Assembly (NCBI GenBank): GCA_036384915.1
Contig: DASVLJ010000015.1
Location: 62,001 to 126,000 of the forward strand
Source of the DNA: PKWO01 sp036384915
GTDB taxonomy: Bacteria > Pseudomonadota > Gammaproteobacteria > Burkholderiales > Burkholderiaceae_D
Length of the DNA: 64,000 bases
Reading direction: 5' to 3'
Below the pieces are notes generated by a model, which was not told the DNA's origin, did not search any database, and saw only the letters and a list, made by a program, of their open reading frames with translations. Position numbers and translations under genes: made by a program. This document shows, one piece after another, positions 27,069-35,465 of the stretch (positions are counted from its first letter, which is position 1; each line of letters starts with the position of its first letter).

Positions 27069-28810
27069 GCGGCCTCCTTTTGCGTCTTCGCATCGTCGCG
27101 CTGCACCAGCCGGATGAAGGCTTCTTCCATGGTGACGTTTTCGTCGGGCGTCGCGCGCGCGCTTTCCTTCAGGTCGTCCGGCGTGCCGGCGGCGATGATG
27201 CGGCCGCGGTAGACCAGGCCGATGCGGTCGCAGTATTCCGCCTCGTCCATGAAGTGGGTGGTCACCATGACGGTGACGCCTTTATCGACCAGGCCGTTGA
27301 TGTGGGTCCAGAACTCGCGCCGCGTGATCGGGTCCACGCCGGAGGTGGGTTCGTCGAGGAACAGCAGGGGCGGTTGGTGCATGATGGCGCAGGACAGCGC
27401 CAGGCGCTGCTTGAAGCCGAGCGGCAGCTCGCCGGCCGGCATCGCCAGATAGGGCGCGAGCGCGAACACGTCGATCATGCTTTGCACCTTTTCGCGCTGG
27501 GCCGTGCCGCGCAAGCCGTAGATGCCGGAAAAGAAATCGAGGTTTTGCGCCACCGTGAGATTGCCGTAGAGCGCGAACTTCTGCGCCATATAGCCCAACT
27601 CGCGGCGGGCGCGGCTGGCGCTCCTTTTCAAGTCGATGCCCATCACGCTGGCGCTGCCCGAGGAAGGCTTGAGCAGGCCGCACATCATCTTGAACGTGGT
27701 CGATTTGCCGGCTCCGTTGGGGCCGAGCAAGCCGAAGATTTCGCCGCGCTTGACGTCGAATTCGACGTGGTCGGTGGCGACGAAGTCGCCGAAGCGGCGC
27801 GTCAATGCCTTGGCCGAGATGACCGCCTGTTCGTCTACGCCTTCGGGCAGGCGCGCTTCGCCTGTATGGTCGGCCAGGACCGAGTCGCCGCCCGGACCGC
27901 CGCCCAGTATGTCGATGAAGGCGTCCTCGAAGCGCGGTTCGACCTCGACGATCTCTGCGTCTGGCCCGGCATCGAGCCGCGCCAGATCGGGATGCCCGCC
28001 GGCCTTGCGCAGGACCAGGCGCAAGGCTGCGCCCTGGATCACGCCGTCTATCACTTCCTGTTGCCGCAAGGCGCGCTGCAGCACGTGGCGGTGGTTGCCC
28101 CGCATGTGGCGCAACTGCACGCTGCGCCCGCGCATGGTGTCCATCAGCGCGCGCGGCGAGCCGGCATACTCCAGCTTGCCGTCGTGCATCAGCAGCACCT
28201 CGCTGCACAATTCGGCTTCGTCGAGGTAGGAGGTGCTCCATATCACCGCCATGCCTTCGCCCGCCAGTTCGCTCACCATGCGCCACAGCTCCCGGCGCGA
28301 GATCGGGTCCACCCCCACGCTGGGCTCGTCGAGCAGCAGCGCCTTGGGCGAGCCGAGCAGGGTGCAGGCCAGGCCGAGCTTCTGCTTCATGCCTCCGGAG
28401 AGCTGGCCGGCCAGCCGGCCGGTGAAATTCGTCAGGTCGGTGAAGGCAAGCAGGCGGCCGAACGCATCATCGCGCTCCTTGCCCGTGACGTTGCGCAGGT
28501 CGGCATAGAGATCGAGATTTTCCTGTACCGTGAGGTCTTCGTAGAGGCCGAACTTCTGCGGCATGTAGCCGACGATGTCGTGCAGCTTCGCGCTATCGGC
28601 GACCGGGTCCAGTCCCTCGACCCGGATCGTGCCCATTGTCGGCTTCAACAGGCCGGCGATCAGGCGCATCAGCGTGGTCTTGCCCGCGCCGTCGGGGCCG
28701 ACCAGCCCGGTGATGCGTCCGCGCCGAATCGCGGCATCAACGCCGCGCAAGGCCTGGCGTTCGCCGAAACGCTGCTGCAGCGCTTCGATGACGATGGCGG
28801 TATCGTCCAT
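27065..28810 (-). CDS. ybhF: ABC efflux ATPase with two nucleotide-binding domains, YbhF-like
   Basis: A 581-residue cytoplasmic ATPase containing two complete ABC domains: Walker A GPDGAGKTT near residue 37 with signature LSGGMKQKLG, and Walker A GPNGAGKST near 365 with the weaker second signature LPLGFKQRLALS. The variant second signature is usual for YbhF/RbbA-type tandem ATPases. It energises the two permeases downstream. Its start shares one base with the stop of the HlyD-like gene. Confidence 0.9.
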   Translation of the reverse strand: MDDTAIVIEALQQRFGERQALRGVDAAIRRGRITGLVGPDGAGKTTLMRLIAGLLKPTMGTIRVEGLDPVADSAKLHDIVGYMPQKFGLYEDLTVQENLDLYADLRNVTGKERDDAFGRLLAFTDLTNFTGRLAGQLSGGMKQKLGLACTLLGSPKALLLDEPSVGVDPISRRELWRMVSELAGEGMAVIWSTSYLDEAELCSEVLLMHDGKLEYAGSPRALMDTMRGRSVQLRHMRGNHRHVLQRALRQQEVIDGVIQGAALRLVLRKAGGHPDLARLDAGPDAEIVEVEPRFEDAFIDILGGGPGGDSVLADHTGEARLPEGVDEQAVISAKALTRRFGDFVATDHVEFDVKRGEIFGLLGPNGAGKSTTFKMMCGLLKPSSGSASVMGIDLKRSASRARRELGYMAQKFALYGNLTVAQNLDFFSGIYGLRGTAQREKVQSMIDVFALAPYLAMPAGELPLGFKQRLALSCAIMHQPPLLFLDEPTSGVDPITRREFWTHINGLVDKGVTVMVTTHFMDEAEYCDRIGLVYRGRIIAAGTPDDLKESARATPDENVTMEEAFIRLVQRDDAKTQKEAA

Positions 28811-29787
28811 TAGTGCGCCAGCGTCACCGTCACGGGCATGCCCTGGCGTAGCGCGGCGTCGGGATTCGCGACGATCACGCGCAAGCGATACACCAGCGCC
28901 GTGCGCAAGTCTTGCGTCTCCACGTTCTTGGGCGTGAACTCGGCCGTGGGAGAGACGAAGCCGATGGTGCCGTCATAGGGTTCCTTGCGCGAATCCGTAT
29001 GGATCTTGACGGCCGTGCCTGGCGGCACCTTGCCCAGGTCGGGCTCGGCGGCATAAGCCCGGACCCAGACCGGCTTGTCGAGCGAGAGTGTGAACACGGT
29101 GGCGCCCGCCGCGAGCATGGCGCCGGGCTCGACGGCGCGCGTGAGGATGGTGCCGTCCGAGGGCGCAAGCAGCCGCGTATCCGACAATTGCAGCTTGGCC
29201 TGGTCGATCTGCACGCCGGCGCGTTCTTCATTGGCAGAGACTTCGGCAACTTCCTCCTTGCGGAAACCGCGTTCCATTCCCCGTGCCGCCTGGCGCGCCG
29301 CCTCGGTCAGCGCCGCAGCCTGGTCGCGCTGCGCCTTGGCGTCGTCGATGGCACGCTCCGTGGTGGCGCCGGTATTGGCCAGCTTGCGCTGGCGTTGATA
29401 GAGCTGTTCCGCATCGGCTTGCGCCGCTTCGCGCGCCCTGAGGTTGGCCTGGGCCTGCGCCACGTCCTCGGCACGGTAGCCGGCACGGTAGAGCGACTTG
29501 TGCGCCGCAATCGCGGCGTGGTTGGCCGTGGCGTCTGCCAGCGCAATGCGATAGGGCTCGGCATCGAGCTCGCCGAGCAAGTCGCCGGCATGCACCTTCG
29601 CGCCTTCATCCACCGCGAGCAACTTGAGCCGGCCGCCGACGCGGAAAGCCAGATTCACTTCGCGGATATCGACATTACCCGAAAGGCTCAGCTCGCGCCC
29701 GGCTTCACGCGCGGCATGGATGGCCCAGGCGCCGCCGCCGATGACGGCGGCGAGGATGGCGACGACGAGCACGTTTCTTCGGTTCAT
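28810..29787 (-). CDS. ybhG: HlyD-family membrane-fusion protein, YbhG-like
   Basis: Periplasmic adaptor of 325 residues with an N-terminal membrane anchor (about 6-24). It has a lipoyl half-motif (GGRLKLLAVDEGAKVHAGDLLGELD), a long coiled-coil hairpin (about 85-205) and the second lipoyl/beta-barrel part (TRLLAPSDGTILTRAVEPG). It bridges the inner-membrane ABC permeases to the NodT channel. Its ATG overlaps the regulator's stop by 4 bases (ATGA). Confidence 0.9.
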   Translation of the reverse strand: MNRRNVLVVAILAAVIGGGAWAIHAAREAGRELSLSGNVDIREVNLAFRVGGRLKLLAVDEGAKVHAGDLLGELDAEPYRIALADATANHAAIAAHKSLYRAGYRAEDVAQAQANLRAREAAQADAEQLYQRQRKLANTGATTERAIDDAKAQRDQAAALTEAARQAARGMERGFRKEEVAEVSANEERAGVQIDQAKLQLSDTRLLAPSDGTILTRAVEPGAMLAAGATVFTLSLDKPVWVRAYAAEPDLGKVPPGTAVKIHTDSRKEPYDGTIGFVSPTAEFTPKNVETQDLRTALVYRLRVIVANPDAALRQGMPVTVTLAH

Positions 29788-30425
29788 GTTGCGGACTCCA
29801 TGGGAAGTAAGCCTTTGAGCGCCCAATCGAGGCGCTGTTCGATATGCGGCGGGTCGGCGGCGAAGCGCGACAAGGCATCCTGCAGCAGATCGGGCAGCAC
29901 GGTCTTGTCCTGGATCAAGCCATGCAGCACGACAGGCAGCCCGACCGCGGACATGAGGAACATCATCACGTGCTCCGGTTCGCCGGGAGCGATTTCGCCA
30001 GCCTGTTGCGCCTCCACGATGCAGCGCAGCAGCAGTTGCGGGTGGCGCATGCCGAGCGAGCGCAGGAATTCCACCACCACCGGCTCGCCGGAAAAACCAT
30101 CCATCAGGATACGGGAGACCATGCCGCCCCGGCCGGCGAGGAAGTGCGCCAGCTGCAGCAGCATGCGCCGCAGCCGCTCGACGGGCCGCCCCGCATGGGC
30201 GAATTCGCTCTGTATCTGCTGGAACAGCGGCGCATAGCCGAGTTCGATCAGCTCGGCGAGAAATTCGTTGCGGCTGCCGAAGTGATAGACGAAGCTGCCG
30301 GGGTTCACTCCCGCTTCCTGGCACAGCCCGCGCACGGTCAAGCCGCGCAAGCCGGAGCGCATGGCGATTTGCGCGCCGTATTGGAGCAGCAGGCTGCGCG
30401 TATCCGAAGTGCCGGGTTTGTCCAT
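29784..30425 (-). CDS. cecR: TetR-family repressor, CecR-like
   Basis: A 213-residue regulator with an N-terminal helix-turn-helix (LTVRGLCQEAGVNPGSFVYHFGSRNEFLAEL). Its ligand-binding helical domain includes GLPVVLHGLI. It is the first gene of the efflux operon and probably represses its own promoter through the palindrome at 30436-30453. CecR of E. coli holds the same position before ybhGFSR. The -10 hexamer places the transcript start exactly on the A of the ATG and no ribosome-binding site exists, so the mRNA is predicted to be leaderless. Confidence 0.85.
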   Translation of the reverse strand: MDKPGTSDTRSLLLQYGAQIAMRSGLRGLTVRGLCQEAGVNPGSFVYHFGSRNEFLAELIELGYAPLFQQIQSEFAHAGRPVERLRRMLLQLAHFLAGRGGMVSRILMDGFSGEPVVVEFLRSLGMRHPQLLLRCIVEAQQAGEIAPGEPEHVMMFLMSAVGLPVVLHGLIQDKTVLPDLLQDALSRFAADPPHIEQRLDWALKGLLPMESAT

Positions 30426-30431
30426 ACAGGC

Positions 30432-30460
30432 ATTATTTATACATGCGTATAAATTGTCAA
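30432..30460 (-). promoter_or_regulatory. sigma-70 promoter with TetR-type operator of the efflux operon
   Basis: On the minus strand TTGACA (30460-30455), a 17-base spacer and AATAAT (30437-30432) make a near-consensus promoter. The inverted repeat TTTATAC-ATGC-GTATAAA (30436-30453) fills the spacer, so a bound dimer would block RNA polymerase. The predicted +1 is 30425, the start codon of the cecR-like gene. Confidence 0.75.
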
Positions 30461-30534
30461 GCCGGATGGATGGAAATGCCGATTTGCCTCAATGCGGGTC
30501 GCCGGACCGACCGGCGGCCCGGGCGATGCCGGAT

Positions 30535-31101
30535 TCAGGTGCCGTTGATCCAATCGATGATCGGCTCATTGCGCGGCGTGGCGGTGGGAACGTGGCGCGG
30601 ATGCCCGACGATGATGGGAGCGACGGCGAGCCAGCGTTCCGGCAAGTCCAGGATGTGCTTGCCCTCGGGCGTGTTCAGGTAATGCTGGGCAAACCCGATC
30701 CAGCACGAGCCAAGGCCGGCGCCGTGCGCCGCCAGCATGAGGTTTTGCGCGGCGAGCGTGCAATCCTCGACCGCCCAGGCGATCGGCTCGTAGGCGCAAA
30801 TCAGCAATAGCGCGGGCGCATGGTAGAAAATCTGATAGTCGGGATTCTCGAGCATGGGCATGAAATGCGGCGCGCGCGGGTCTTGCGCCATGCTCGTCGT
30901 CAGGTGGCGTTTGGCACCGGCCGATATCCGGTCCAGCTTGGCTTGGTCGCGTACCACGACGAAACGCCAAGGCTGCTCGTTGACGGCGCTGGGCGCATGG
31001 ACCGCGGCATGAAGCAACTTCCGGATTGTCGCGTCGTCCACCGGGGCCGAGGTATATTCGCGCACCGCGCGGCGGCTGTATATGGCATGCATCAATTCCA
31101 T
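30535..31101 (-). CDS. nitroreductase-family FMN oxidoreductase
   Basis: A 188-residue flavoprotein of the nitroreductase family. It shows SRRAVREYTS near the N-terminus (FMN phosphate contacts), VNEQPWRFVVV and the C-terminal GLGSCWIGFAQHYLN segment. Substrates of such short members range from nitro compounds to quinones and cannot be assigned. It lies 25 bases after the hsp20 gene at 31127 and is probably cotranscribed with it, which would bring it under the low-oxygen control inferred for that unit. Confidence 0.85.
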   Translation of the reverse strand: MELMHAIYSRRAVREYTSAPVDDATIRKLLHAAVHAPSAVNEQPWRFVVVRDQAKLDRISAGAKRHLTTSMAQDPRAPHFMPMLENPDYQIFYHAPALLLICAYEPIAWAVEDCTLAAQNLMLAAHGAGLGSCWIGFAQHYLNTPEGKHILDLPERWLAVAPIIVGHPRHVPTATPRNEPIIDWINGT

Positions 31102-31126
31102 GTCATCGTTCCCCAGATTCGCCGCT

Positions 31127-31579
31127 TCAGCCGATTGCCAGCCTGCCGCCGCCGGCCTTGTCCGCCAGCTTGGGCAGCGCCAGCTTCAGCACACCGTGCC
31201 GGTACGTCGCGCTCGCCTTGTCCTTGTCGACCTGGCCGGCCAGGGTGAAGCTGCGGTATTGCTGGCCGAAGTAGCGTTCGCGGCAGATGACTTCGCCCGC
31301 TTCCTTGCGTTCCTTTTCCTTGCTGCTTTCGACGGCGATCGTGACCCGGTTGCCGTCGATGGAGACATCGATGTCCTCTTTTTCGACACCCGGAATTTCC
31401 GCCCTGACGGTGTAGGCTTCGTCGCTTTCCGACACGTCGAGCTTGATGCGCGGCGCGATATTGAAATAACCCGACGCCGGCGCGACGTCGAATTCCTTGA
31501 AGAAGGCGTCGGCGTCGTCCGGATGCAGGCGGTGCATCAGGCTTTTGATCGGATGAAAATTGCGTAAGCTCAATGACAT
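31127..31579 (-). CDS. small heat-shock protein Hsp20 (first copy)
   Basis: A 150-residue alpha-crystallin-domain chaperone that holds unfolding proteins. The crystallin domain runs from about residue 45 to 140 and carries AEIPGVEKEDIDVSIDGNRVTI and the conserved YRSFTLAGQVD. The usual IXI-type tail is replaced by a GGGRLAIG ending. GGAG eight bases upstream supports the ATG. It follows the small exported protein gene by 53 bases and is similar to, but clearly diverged from, the second Hsp20 at 32236. Confidence 0.9.
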   Translation of the reverse strand: MSLSLRNFHPIKSLMHRLHPDDADAFFKEFDVAPASGYFNIAPRIKLDVSESDEAYTVRAEIPGVEKEDIDVSIDGNRVTIAVESSKEKERKEAGEVICRERYFGQQYRSFTLAGQVDKDKASATYRHGVLKLALPKLADKAGGGRLAIG

Positions 31580-31632
31580 GATATTGCTCCTGAATCGATC
31601 GGTTTAATCGGGATCCAACCGGTTGAATCGCT

Positions 31633-32082
31633 CTAATCGGCTTCCTGCTCTTTCCAGACAAATACCAGCTGCTTGTGCTTGTTCGCCTCGATTGCCACCT
31701 TGCGGGTCTGCACCTGCTCCCGGTAGGCGGCTTCGACGGTATAGTTGCCCGGCACGAGATCAAGCAAAAGCAAAGGGCCGTCCGGTTCGATATCAAGCAC
31801 GGTTTTCCCCTTGCTGTCGCGTATCGTCACGCGGGCGGCCGAGGTGTACACATTTTCGGCTTCGATGCGGGTGGCGAAAAGCAGCGTGAGCGGGCTGCTC
31901 TTCGCCGCTTCACGCAATGCCAGGGATTCGTCGAGGCCGATCCCGCCCGAGCGGTAGCGCACGTCGCCCACCTGGTGTTGCTGCGGCAGGAAATTCGGTT
32001 CTTGGGCCGCGGCCCCGGTAGTAACATAGACGCCTGCGACAAGCGCGAAAGCGACGGCGGCACGTAAATTGGTCAGTGACAT
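31633..32082 (-). CDS. exported carboxypeptidase-regulatory-like domain protein
   Basis: A 149-residue protein with a signal peptide (about 1-26, ending GAAAQ). A short beta-sandwich-like section near the C-terminus (LLLDLVPGNYTVEAAYREQVQTRKVAI) has the shape of a carboxypeptidase regulatory-like fold. The function is unknown; it may sense or bind in the periplasm. ATG 32082 is preferred because GGAT lies upstream and the signal peptide begins there. It is the first gene of a unit with hsp20 and the nitroreductase. Confidence 0.65.
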   Translation of the reverse strand: MSLTNLRAAVAFALVAGVYVTTGAAAQEPNFLPQQHQVGDVRYRSGGIGLDESLALREAAKSSPLTLLFATRIEAENVYTSAARVTIRDSKGKTVLDIEPDGPLLLLDLVPGNYTVEAAYREQVQTRKVAIEANKHKQLVFVWKEQEAD

Positions 32083-32107
32083 GATTGCATCCTTTTGGTT
32101 GCGGCTT

Positions 32108-32149
32108 ATCCTGTGCGCAAACGACCGCAACCGGCTTGAGACAGCTCAA
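32108..32149 (-). promoter_or_regulatory. Fnr-like box upstream of the exported-protein/hsp20 unit
   Basis: TTGAG-ACAG-CTCAA (32136-32149) is a perfectly symmetric variant of the Fnr box. At 22 bases lies CAGGAT (32108-32113), only a three-of-six -10, so this is the weakest promoter of the set. Symmetry and position still argue for a site. Confidence 0.5.
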
Positions 32150-32235
32150 ACCGCGATGTTCGCGTCCGCCGTTTTTCGACAGGCAGCCGGCCGGGCGGCG
32201 AATCGGCGAGCCTGCCGCCACAGAGTCGGGCCGGG

Positions 32236-32685
32236 TTAATTCACCGTCAGCTTTTTGCTGCTGCCGTCGGCCTTCTTCGGCAGATCGAGCTGCAAAATGC
32301 CGTTCTCGTACTTGGCCGTCGCCTTGTCCTGATCGACGCTTTGCGCCAGGGAGAAGCTGCGATACTGCTGGCCGTAGTAGCGTTCGCTGCGCACCACCTT
32401 CTCGCCTTCTTTCTCTTCGGATTCCTTGCGCACTTCGGCCTTGATCGTCACCTGGTTCTTGTCGATGTCGATGGCGATGTCTTCCTTCTTCACGCCGGGG
32501 ATTTCCGCTTTGACGCTATAGGCCGTATCCGTTTCGGTGACGTCCATCTTGATCTGCGGTTCGGCTGCAAATTCGCGCAGGCCCGGAGCCAGGCGGAAGT
32601 CGCGGAACATTTGATCGAGACCGAAAAAGGGTTCGAAGCGGCTGATTTCGCCGAACGGATCGTAACGCCTGATGCCGTTTGCCAT
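32236..32685 (-). CDS. small heat-shock protein Hsp20 (second copy)
   Basis: A 149-residue alpha-crystallin-domain protein starting with the IbpA/HspA-like opening MANGIRRYDPFGEISRFEPFF. The core AEIPGVKKEDIAIDIDKNQVTI and a C-terminal LPKKADGSSKKLTVN are typical of proteobacterial class B small heat-shock proteins. It has its own Fnr-type promoter at 32766-32807 and is separated by 154 bases from the exported-protein gene, so it is probably monocistronic. Confidence 0.92.
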   Translation of the reverse strand: MANGIRRYDPFGEISRFEPFFGLDQMFRDFRLAPGLREFAAEPQIKMDVTETDTAYSVKAEIPGVKKEDIAIDIDKNQVTIKAEVRKESEEKEGEKVVRSERYYGQQYRSFSLAQSVDQDKATAKYENGILQLDLPKKADGSSKKLTVN

Positions 32686-32765
32686 GGTGGTACTCCTTCG
32701 TCATTGTTGAGAAATTCGTTTGTCGGAAATTGCCGGCCCCTGCCCGGAGCGGATTCCTGAAACCC

Positions 32766-32807
32766 AGTCTAAAACGATGGCGCCGCACACGGTTTGAGGT
32801 ACATCAA
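32766..32807 (-). promoter_or_regulatory. Fnr box and -10 of the second hsp20 gene
   Basis: TTGAG-GTAC-ATCAA at 32794-32807 overlaps the last codons of the PRPP-synthetase-like gene. TAGACT (32766-32771) follows after exactly 22 bases, giving class II geometry and a start near 32759, 74 bases before the ATG. Confidence 0.65.
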
Positions 32808-33745
32808 GAAGTCTGCGCGCACTCCCGCTCTTGCGGGATCCCGCCGCCATTGACGGCGTGCAATAGCGCAAGCACGTCGTCCGCCACCGCCGCCGCGACA
32901 TTGATGCGGTTGGTGGGATGGGCGATGGTGTTGCAGCTCACCAGCTTGTCAATCCCGGCCGACAGGATGGCCGCATAGGAATCCCCCACCAGCAAGGGGT
33001 GAACCGCGATGCAGACCGGCGGCTTCGCTTCGTGCTGTTGGAGAATCCGTGCGGCCATGATCATGGTGTCGCCGGTCGAGACCTTTTTCTCCAGGACGAC
33101 CGGCTGCAATTCGTCTTGCGGACTCATGTCGAACAGCGGAAGCGGTGCGTCGAATTCGGCCGAGCCCGGGCTCTGCAATACGTGGAAGCGGCATTTCGCC
33201 AGTTGCGCGACTTCGGATACCCAATCCGCGGATTGCCGCTCGGAGCAGATCAGGATCGGGCGGTCGACATTGATCGTGATCCATTCCGCGATGGCCGAGG
33301 CTGCATGCGTGACGCGCGTCGGCACCGGATAGATATGCGCCAGATCCCCCTGATGCCTGATGGCCGGATCGACCGTGACGAGCCAGTCGCAGCATTGCGA
33401 CAGCAAGCCGGCGAAATGCCGGGAAATCGCGCCGTTGCCTTTGTCGGATTCCTCGTCCTGCCTCAGGTAGGGCAGGTAGGGAATGACGAAGCCGACGCTT
33501 TTTGCGCCCAATTCGCGCGCCACGTTCGCCGCCATGTAGAGCGGTACCACCCTGTCGTCGGGCGTGTCGAGCAAGCAGACCAGGACCACGTCGCGTCCCT
33601 TGACCGGCGTGAGGAAACGGACGTAGGTCTCGCCGTCGGGGAAGCGGCGGAATTCGAGTTCCCCGCGTTCGCAGGGCAACACCTGGAGGAGCGCCGAGCC
33701 GAAAGCCCTGCTTTTGAGCAGCAGAAATACGAGTGGCAACATCAT
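32804..33745 (-). CDS. PRPP-synthetase homologue, probably catalytically inactive
   Basis: A 313-residue protein homologous along its length to ribose-phosphate pyrophosphokinase (RRFPDGETYVR, PYLPYLRQDEES). Two active-site elements are lost. The PRPP-binding loop reads EKKVSTGDT (219-227) where the second copy in this window has DDIVSTGST, so the two magnesium-handling acidic residues are Glu-Lys. The catalytic loop reads QSPGSAEFDA (191-200) where the second copy has KKTRHGDRDVEV, so Lys and Arg are missing. It may be a regulatory subunit of the active copy. The second ATG of ATGATG is best spaced from GGAG. It lies 48 bases after oleate hydratase. Confidence 0.8.
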   Translation of the reverse strand: MMLPLVFLLLKSRAFGSALLQVLPCERGELEFRRFPDGETYVRFLTPVKGRDVVLVCLLDTPDDRVVPLYMAANVARELGAKSVGFVIPYLPYLRQDEESDKGNGAISRHFAGLLSQCCDWLVTVDPAIRHQGDLAHIYPVPTRVTHAASAIAEWITINVDRPILICSERQSADWVSEVAQLAKCRFHVLQSPGSAEFDAPLPLFDMSPQDELQPVVLEKKVSTGDTMIMAARILQQHEAKPPVCIAVHPLLVGDSYAAILSAGIDKLVSCNTIAHPTNRINVAAAVADDVLALLHAVNGGGIPQERECAQTS

Positions 33746-33793
33746 GTTCTCCTTCAACACCGATCTTCATTCGCGCTGTTGGCGTCCCGGGGG

Positions 33794-35359
33794 CTAGCGC
33801 AGCGCCTTGACCAATACGTCCAGCTGGGTCTGCAGGGACTTGTCGTGGCGCAAAATCGGCGGCACTTCCCGTTTGAGATTCAGCAAGCGGTACACCGCCA
33901 TCTGCGCCGCGCGCACCGAATACTCCACGGTGAAGACCACGTCGTCGGCGATTTCCACGAATTGGCTGACGAAGGCGAGATTCTTCGAATTCTCGGGCAC
34001 CGGCAGAGGACGGTCGCTAGTCAGCCGCGGCATGAACATGCTGGTGATGTAAGGCATGCGGCAGGGGATGCAGTTGGCGCCGCGCATCAGATCGCGGTCG
34101 AAACGCAAGTGGCCGCACAGCTCGGCCAGGATGTCCGCGCCCGTGCAATCCTCCATGGGCTTGGCCACGTAATTGCCGATACGGTCGGGGAAGAGCGCGT
34201 AGCCCCAGAACACTTCCACGCCGGCCGGCTGGTTCGCGAAATACGGCTGGTAGGGGATGACGATGGACATCAGCCAGTTGGAGTCGGCGAACGTGACCAA
34301 TCCGCCGGTGCCGGGCTCGTTGCCGCTGAAGGCGATCATTTCCCCGAGGAAGGCGGGATCGCGCAGCGTGACGGTGAAGGATTGCCAGGCCGATTGGGCG
34401 ATATGGCGATTGAACGCGGAAGGGTTGCCGAATGCGGGATTGGCGGCGGCGAGCTTTTCCCACAATGCCCAGCCGCCGCTCTGCGCCTTGCCCAGCTTGG
34501 CCGGCGCGCTGTGCATGCTTCCCGTGCTGGAGGCGTCGGTCATCGAACCGTTCTGCAGGAACACGAATTCGCCGTCGTCCACGACGACGCGCTCGCTGCG
34601 GCCCTGGTATTCGCAATCGAACGCGGTAATGCGGTACTTGCCTTCCTCGATCTTGTAATCCATATCGGTCACGTTGCACCCGGTGAAAAAGCGCACGCCC
34701 TTTTCCTGCAGCCAGCGCTGCAGGGGCAGCACCATCGAGTCGTACTGGTTGTACACGGTGCGCTTGACGCCGCCCAGTGTCTCGATGCGCGGAAATTCCA
34801 TCATGAATCGGTGCAGGTAACGCTTGAATTCGACCGCGCTGTGCCAAGGCTGGAACGCGAAGGTGGTGGCCCACATGAGCCAGAATTCGGTATGGAAGAA
34901 GGCCGGGGAAAGCCAGTCGGTGATGCGGCTGTCGGCCAGCTCGTCTTCGCCGGCGCCGGCAAGCTTGAGCAGTTCCATGCGGTCTTGCATGGAAAAGCCC
35001 ATCGACGCGACGGGAACCCTGGCACGCTGCGCATCGACCAGGCGCGCCTGCGAGTGCGATACGTGGAGTTCGTTGAAATCGACCGTCTCTTCAAAGACGG
35101 TCTTGCCCGGCCGGTGGATCGACGGGATGCTCTTGAACAGGTCCCAGGTGCATTCGTAGTTGTCGAAGGTGAACATGCGCCCGCCACGCAGCGAGTAGCC
35201 GCGCTCCGGATTGCCCGCGCCATCGAGACTGCCGCCCAGCAATGAACCGGCTTCCAGCACGCAAATGTCCGCCCCCGACATTGCGCCGTCGCGGATCATG
35301 AAGGCCGCCGCCGCCAAATTACCTATGCCCCCGCCAATCAAATACGCCTTCGCCTTCAT
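33794..35359 (-). CDS. ohyA: oleate hydratase (myosin-cross-reactive antigen family)
   Basis: FAD-dependent fatty-acid hydratase of 521 residues that adds water across the cis-9 double bond of unsaturated fatty acids. It begins with a dinucleotide-binding GGGIGNLAAAAF (residues 9-20) and continues with a GSLDGAG glycine-rich loop and the conserved GGRMFTFDNYECTWDL. The C-terminal VEYSVRAAQMAVY matches the family. The length fits the shorter proteobacterial form. It may detoxify free fatty acids or modify membrane lipids. An Fnr box lies upstream, and the PRPP-synthetase-like gene is probably cotranscribed downstream. Confidence 0.93.
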   Translation of the reverse strand: MKAKAYLIGGGIGNLAAAAFMIRDGAMSGADICVLEAGSLLGGSLDGAGNPERGYSLRGGRMFTFDNYECTWDLFKSIPSIHRPGKTVFEETVDFNELHVSHSQARLVDAQRARVPVASMGFSMQDRMELLKLAGAGEDELADSRITDWLSPAFFHTEFWLMWATTFAFQPWHSAVEFKRYLHRFMMEFPRIETLGGVKRTVYNQYDSMVLPLQRWLQEKGVRFFTGCNVTDMDYKIEEGKYRITAFDCEYQGRSERVVVDDGEFVFLQNGSMTDASSTGSMHSAPAKLGKAQSGGWALWEKLAAANPAFGNPSAFNRHIAQSAWQSFTVTLRDPAFLGEMIAFSGNEPGTGGLVTFADSNWLMSIVIPYQPYFANQPAGVEVFWGYALFPDRIGNYVAKPMEDCTGADILAELCGHLRFDRDLMRGANCIPCRMPYITSMFMPRLTSDRPLPVPENSKNLAFVSQFVEIADDVVFTVEYSVRAAQMAVYRLLNLKREVPPILRHDKSLQTQLDVLVKALR

Positions 35360-35390
35360 GTTTTGCCTTTCCTGGTTGACTTGGCATCAG

Positions 35391-35430
35391 ATTCTCACGA
35401 TTCCTGAGTCAGGCGGTTGACCTGGGTCAA
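35391..35430 (-). promoter_or_regulatory. Fnr box upstream of oleate hydratase
   Basis: TTGAC-CTGG-GTCAA (35417-35430) is a fully symmetric Fnr-type box. GAGAAT (35391-35396) is the nearest plausible -10, 20 bases away, two bases closer than the class II ideal. The site is 58 bases upstream of the ATG. Confidence 0.6.
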
Positions 35431-35465
35431 TTGAGACCGACAAGCTGGACAGGCGGCACACGCCG

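Noticed and set aside
27080..28813. Rightward open frame of about 577 codons
   Set aside because: Antisense to the tandem ABC ATPase, whose motifs are all present on the minus strand.
32918..35245. Long rightward open frame of about 775 codons
   Set aside because: Antisense to the PRPP-synthetase homologue and oleate hydratase, both clearly recognisable.
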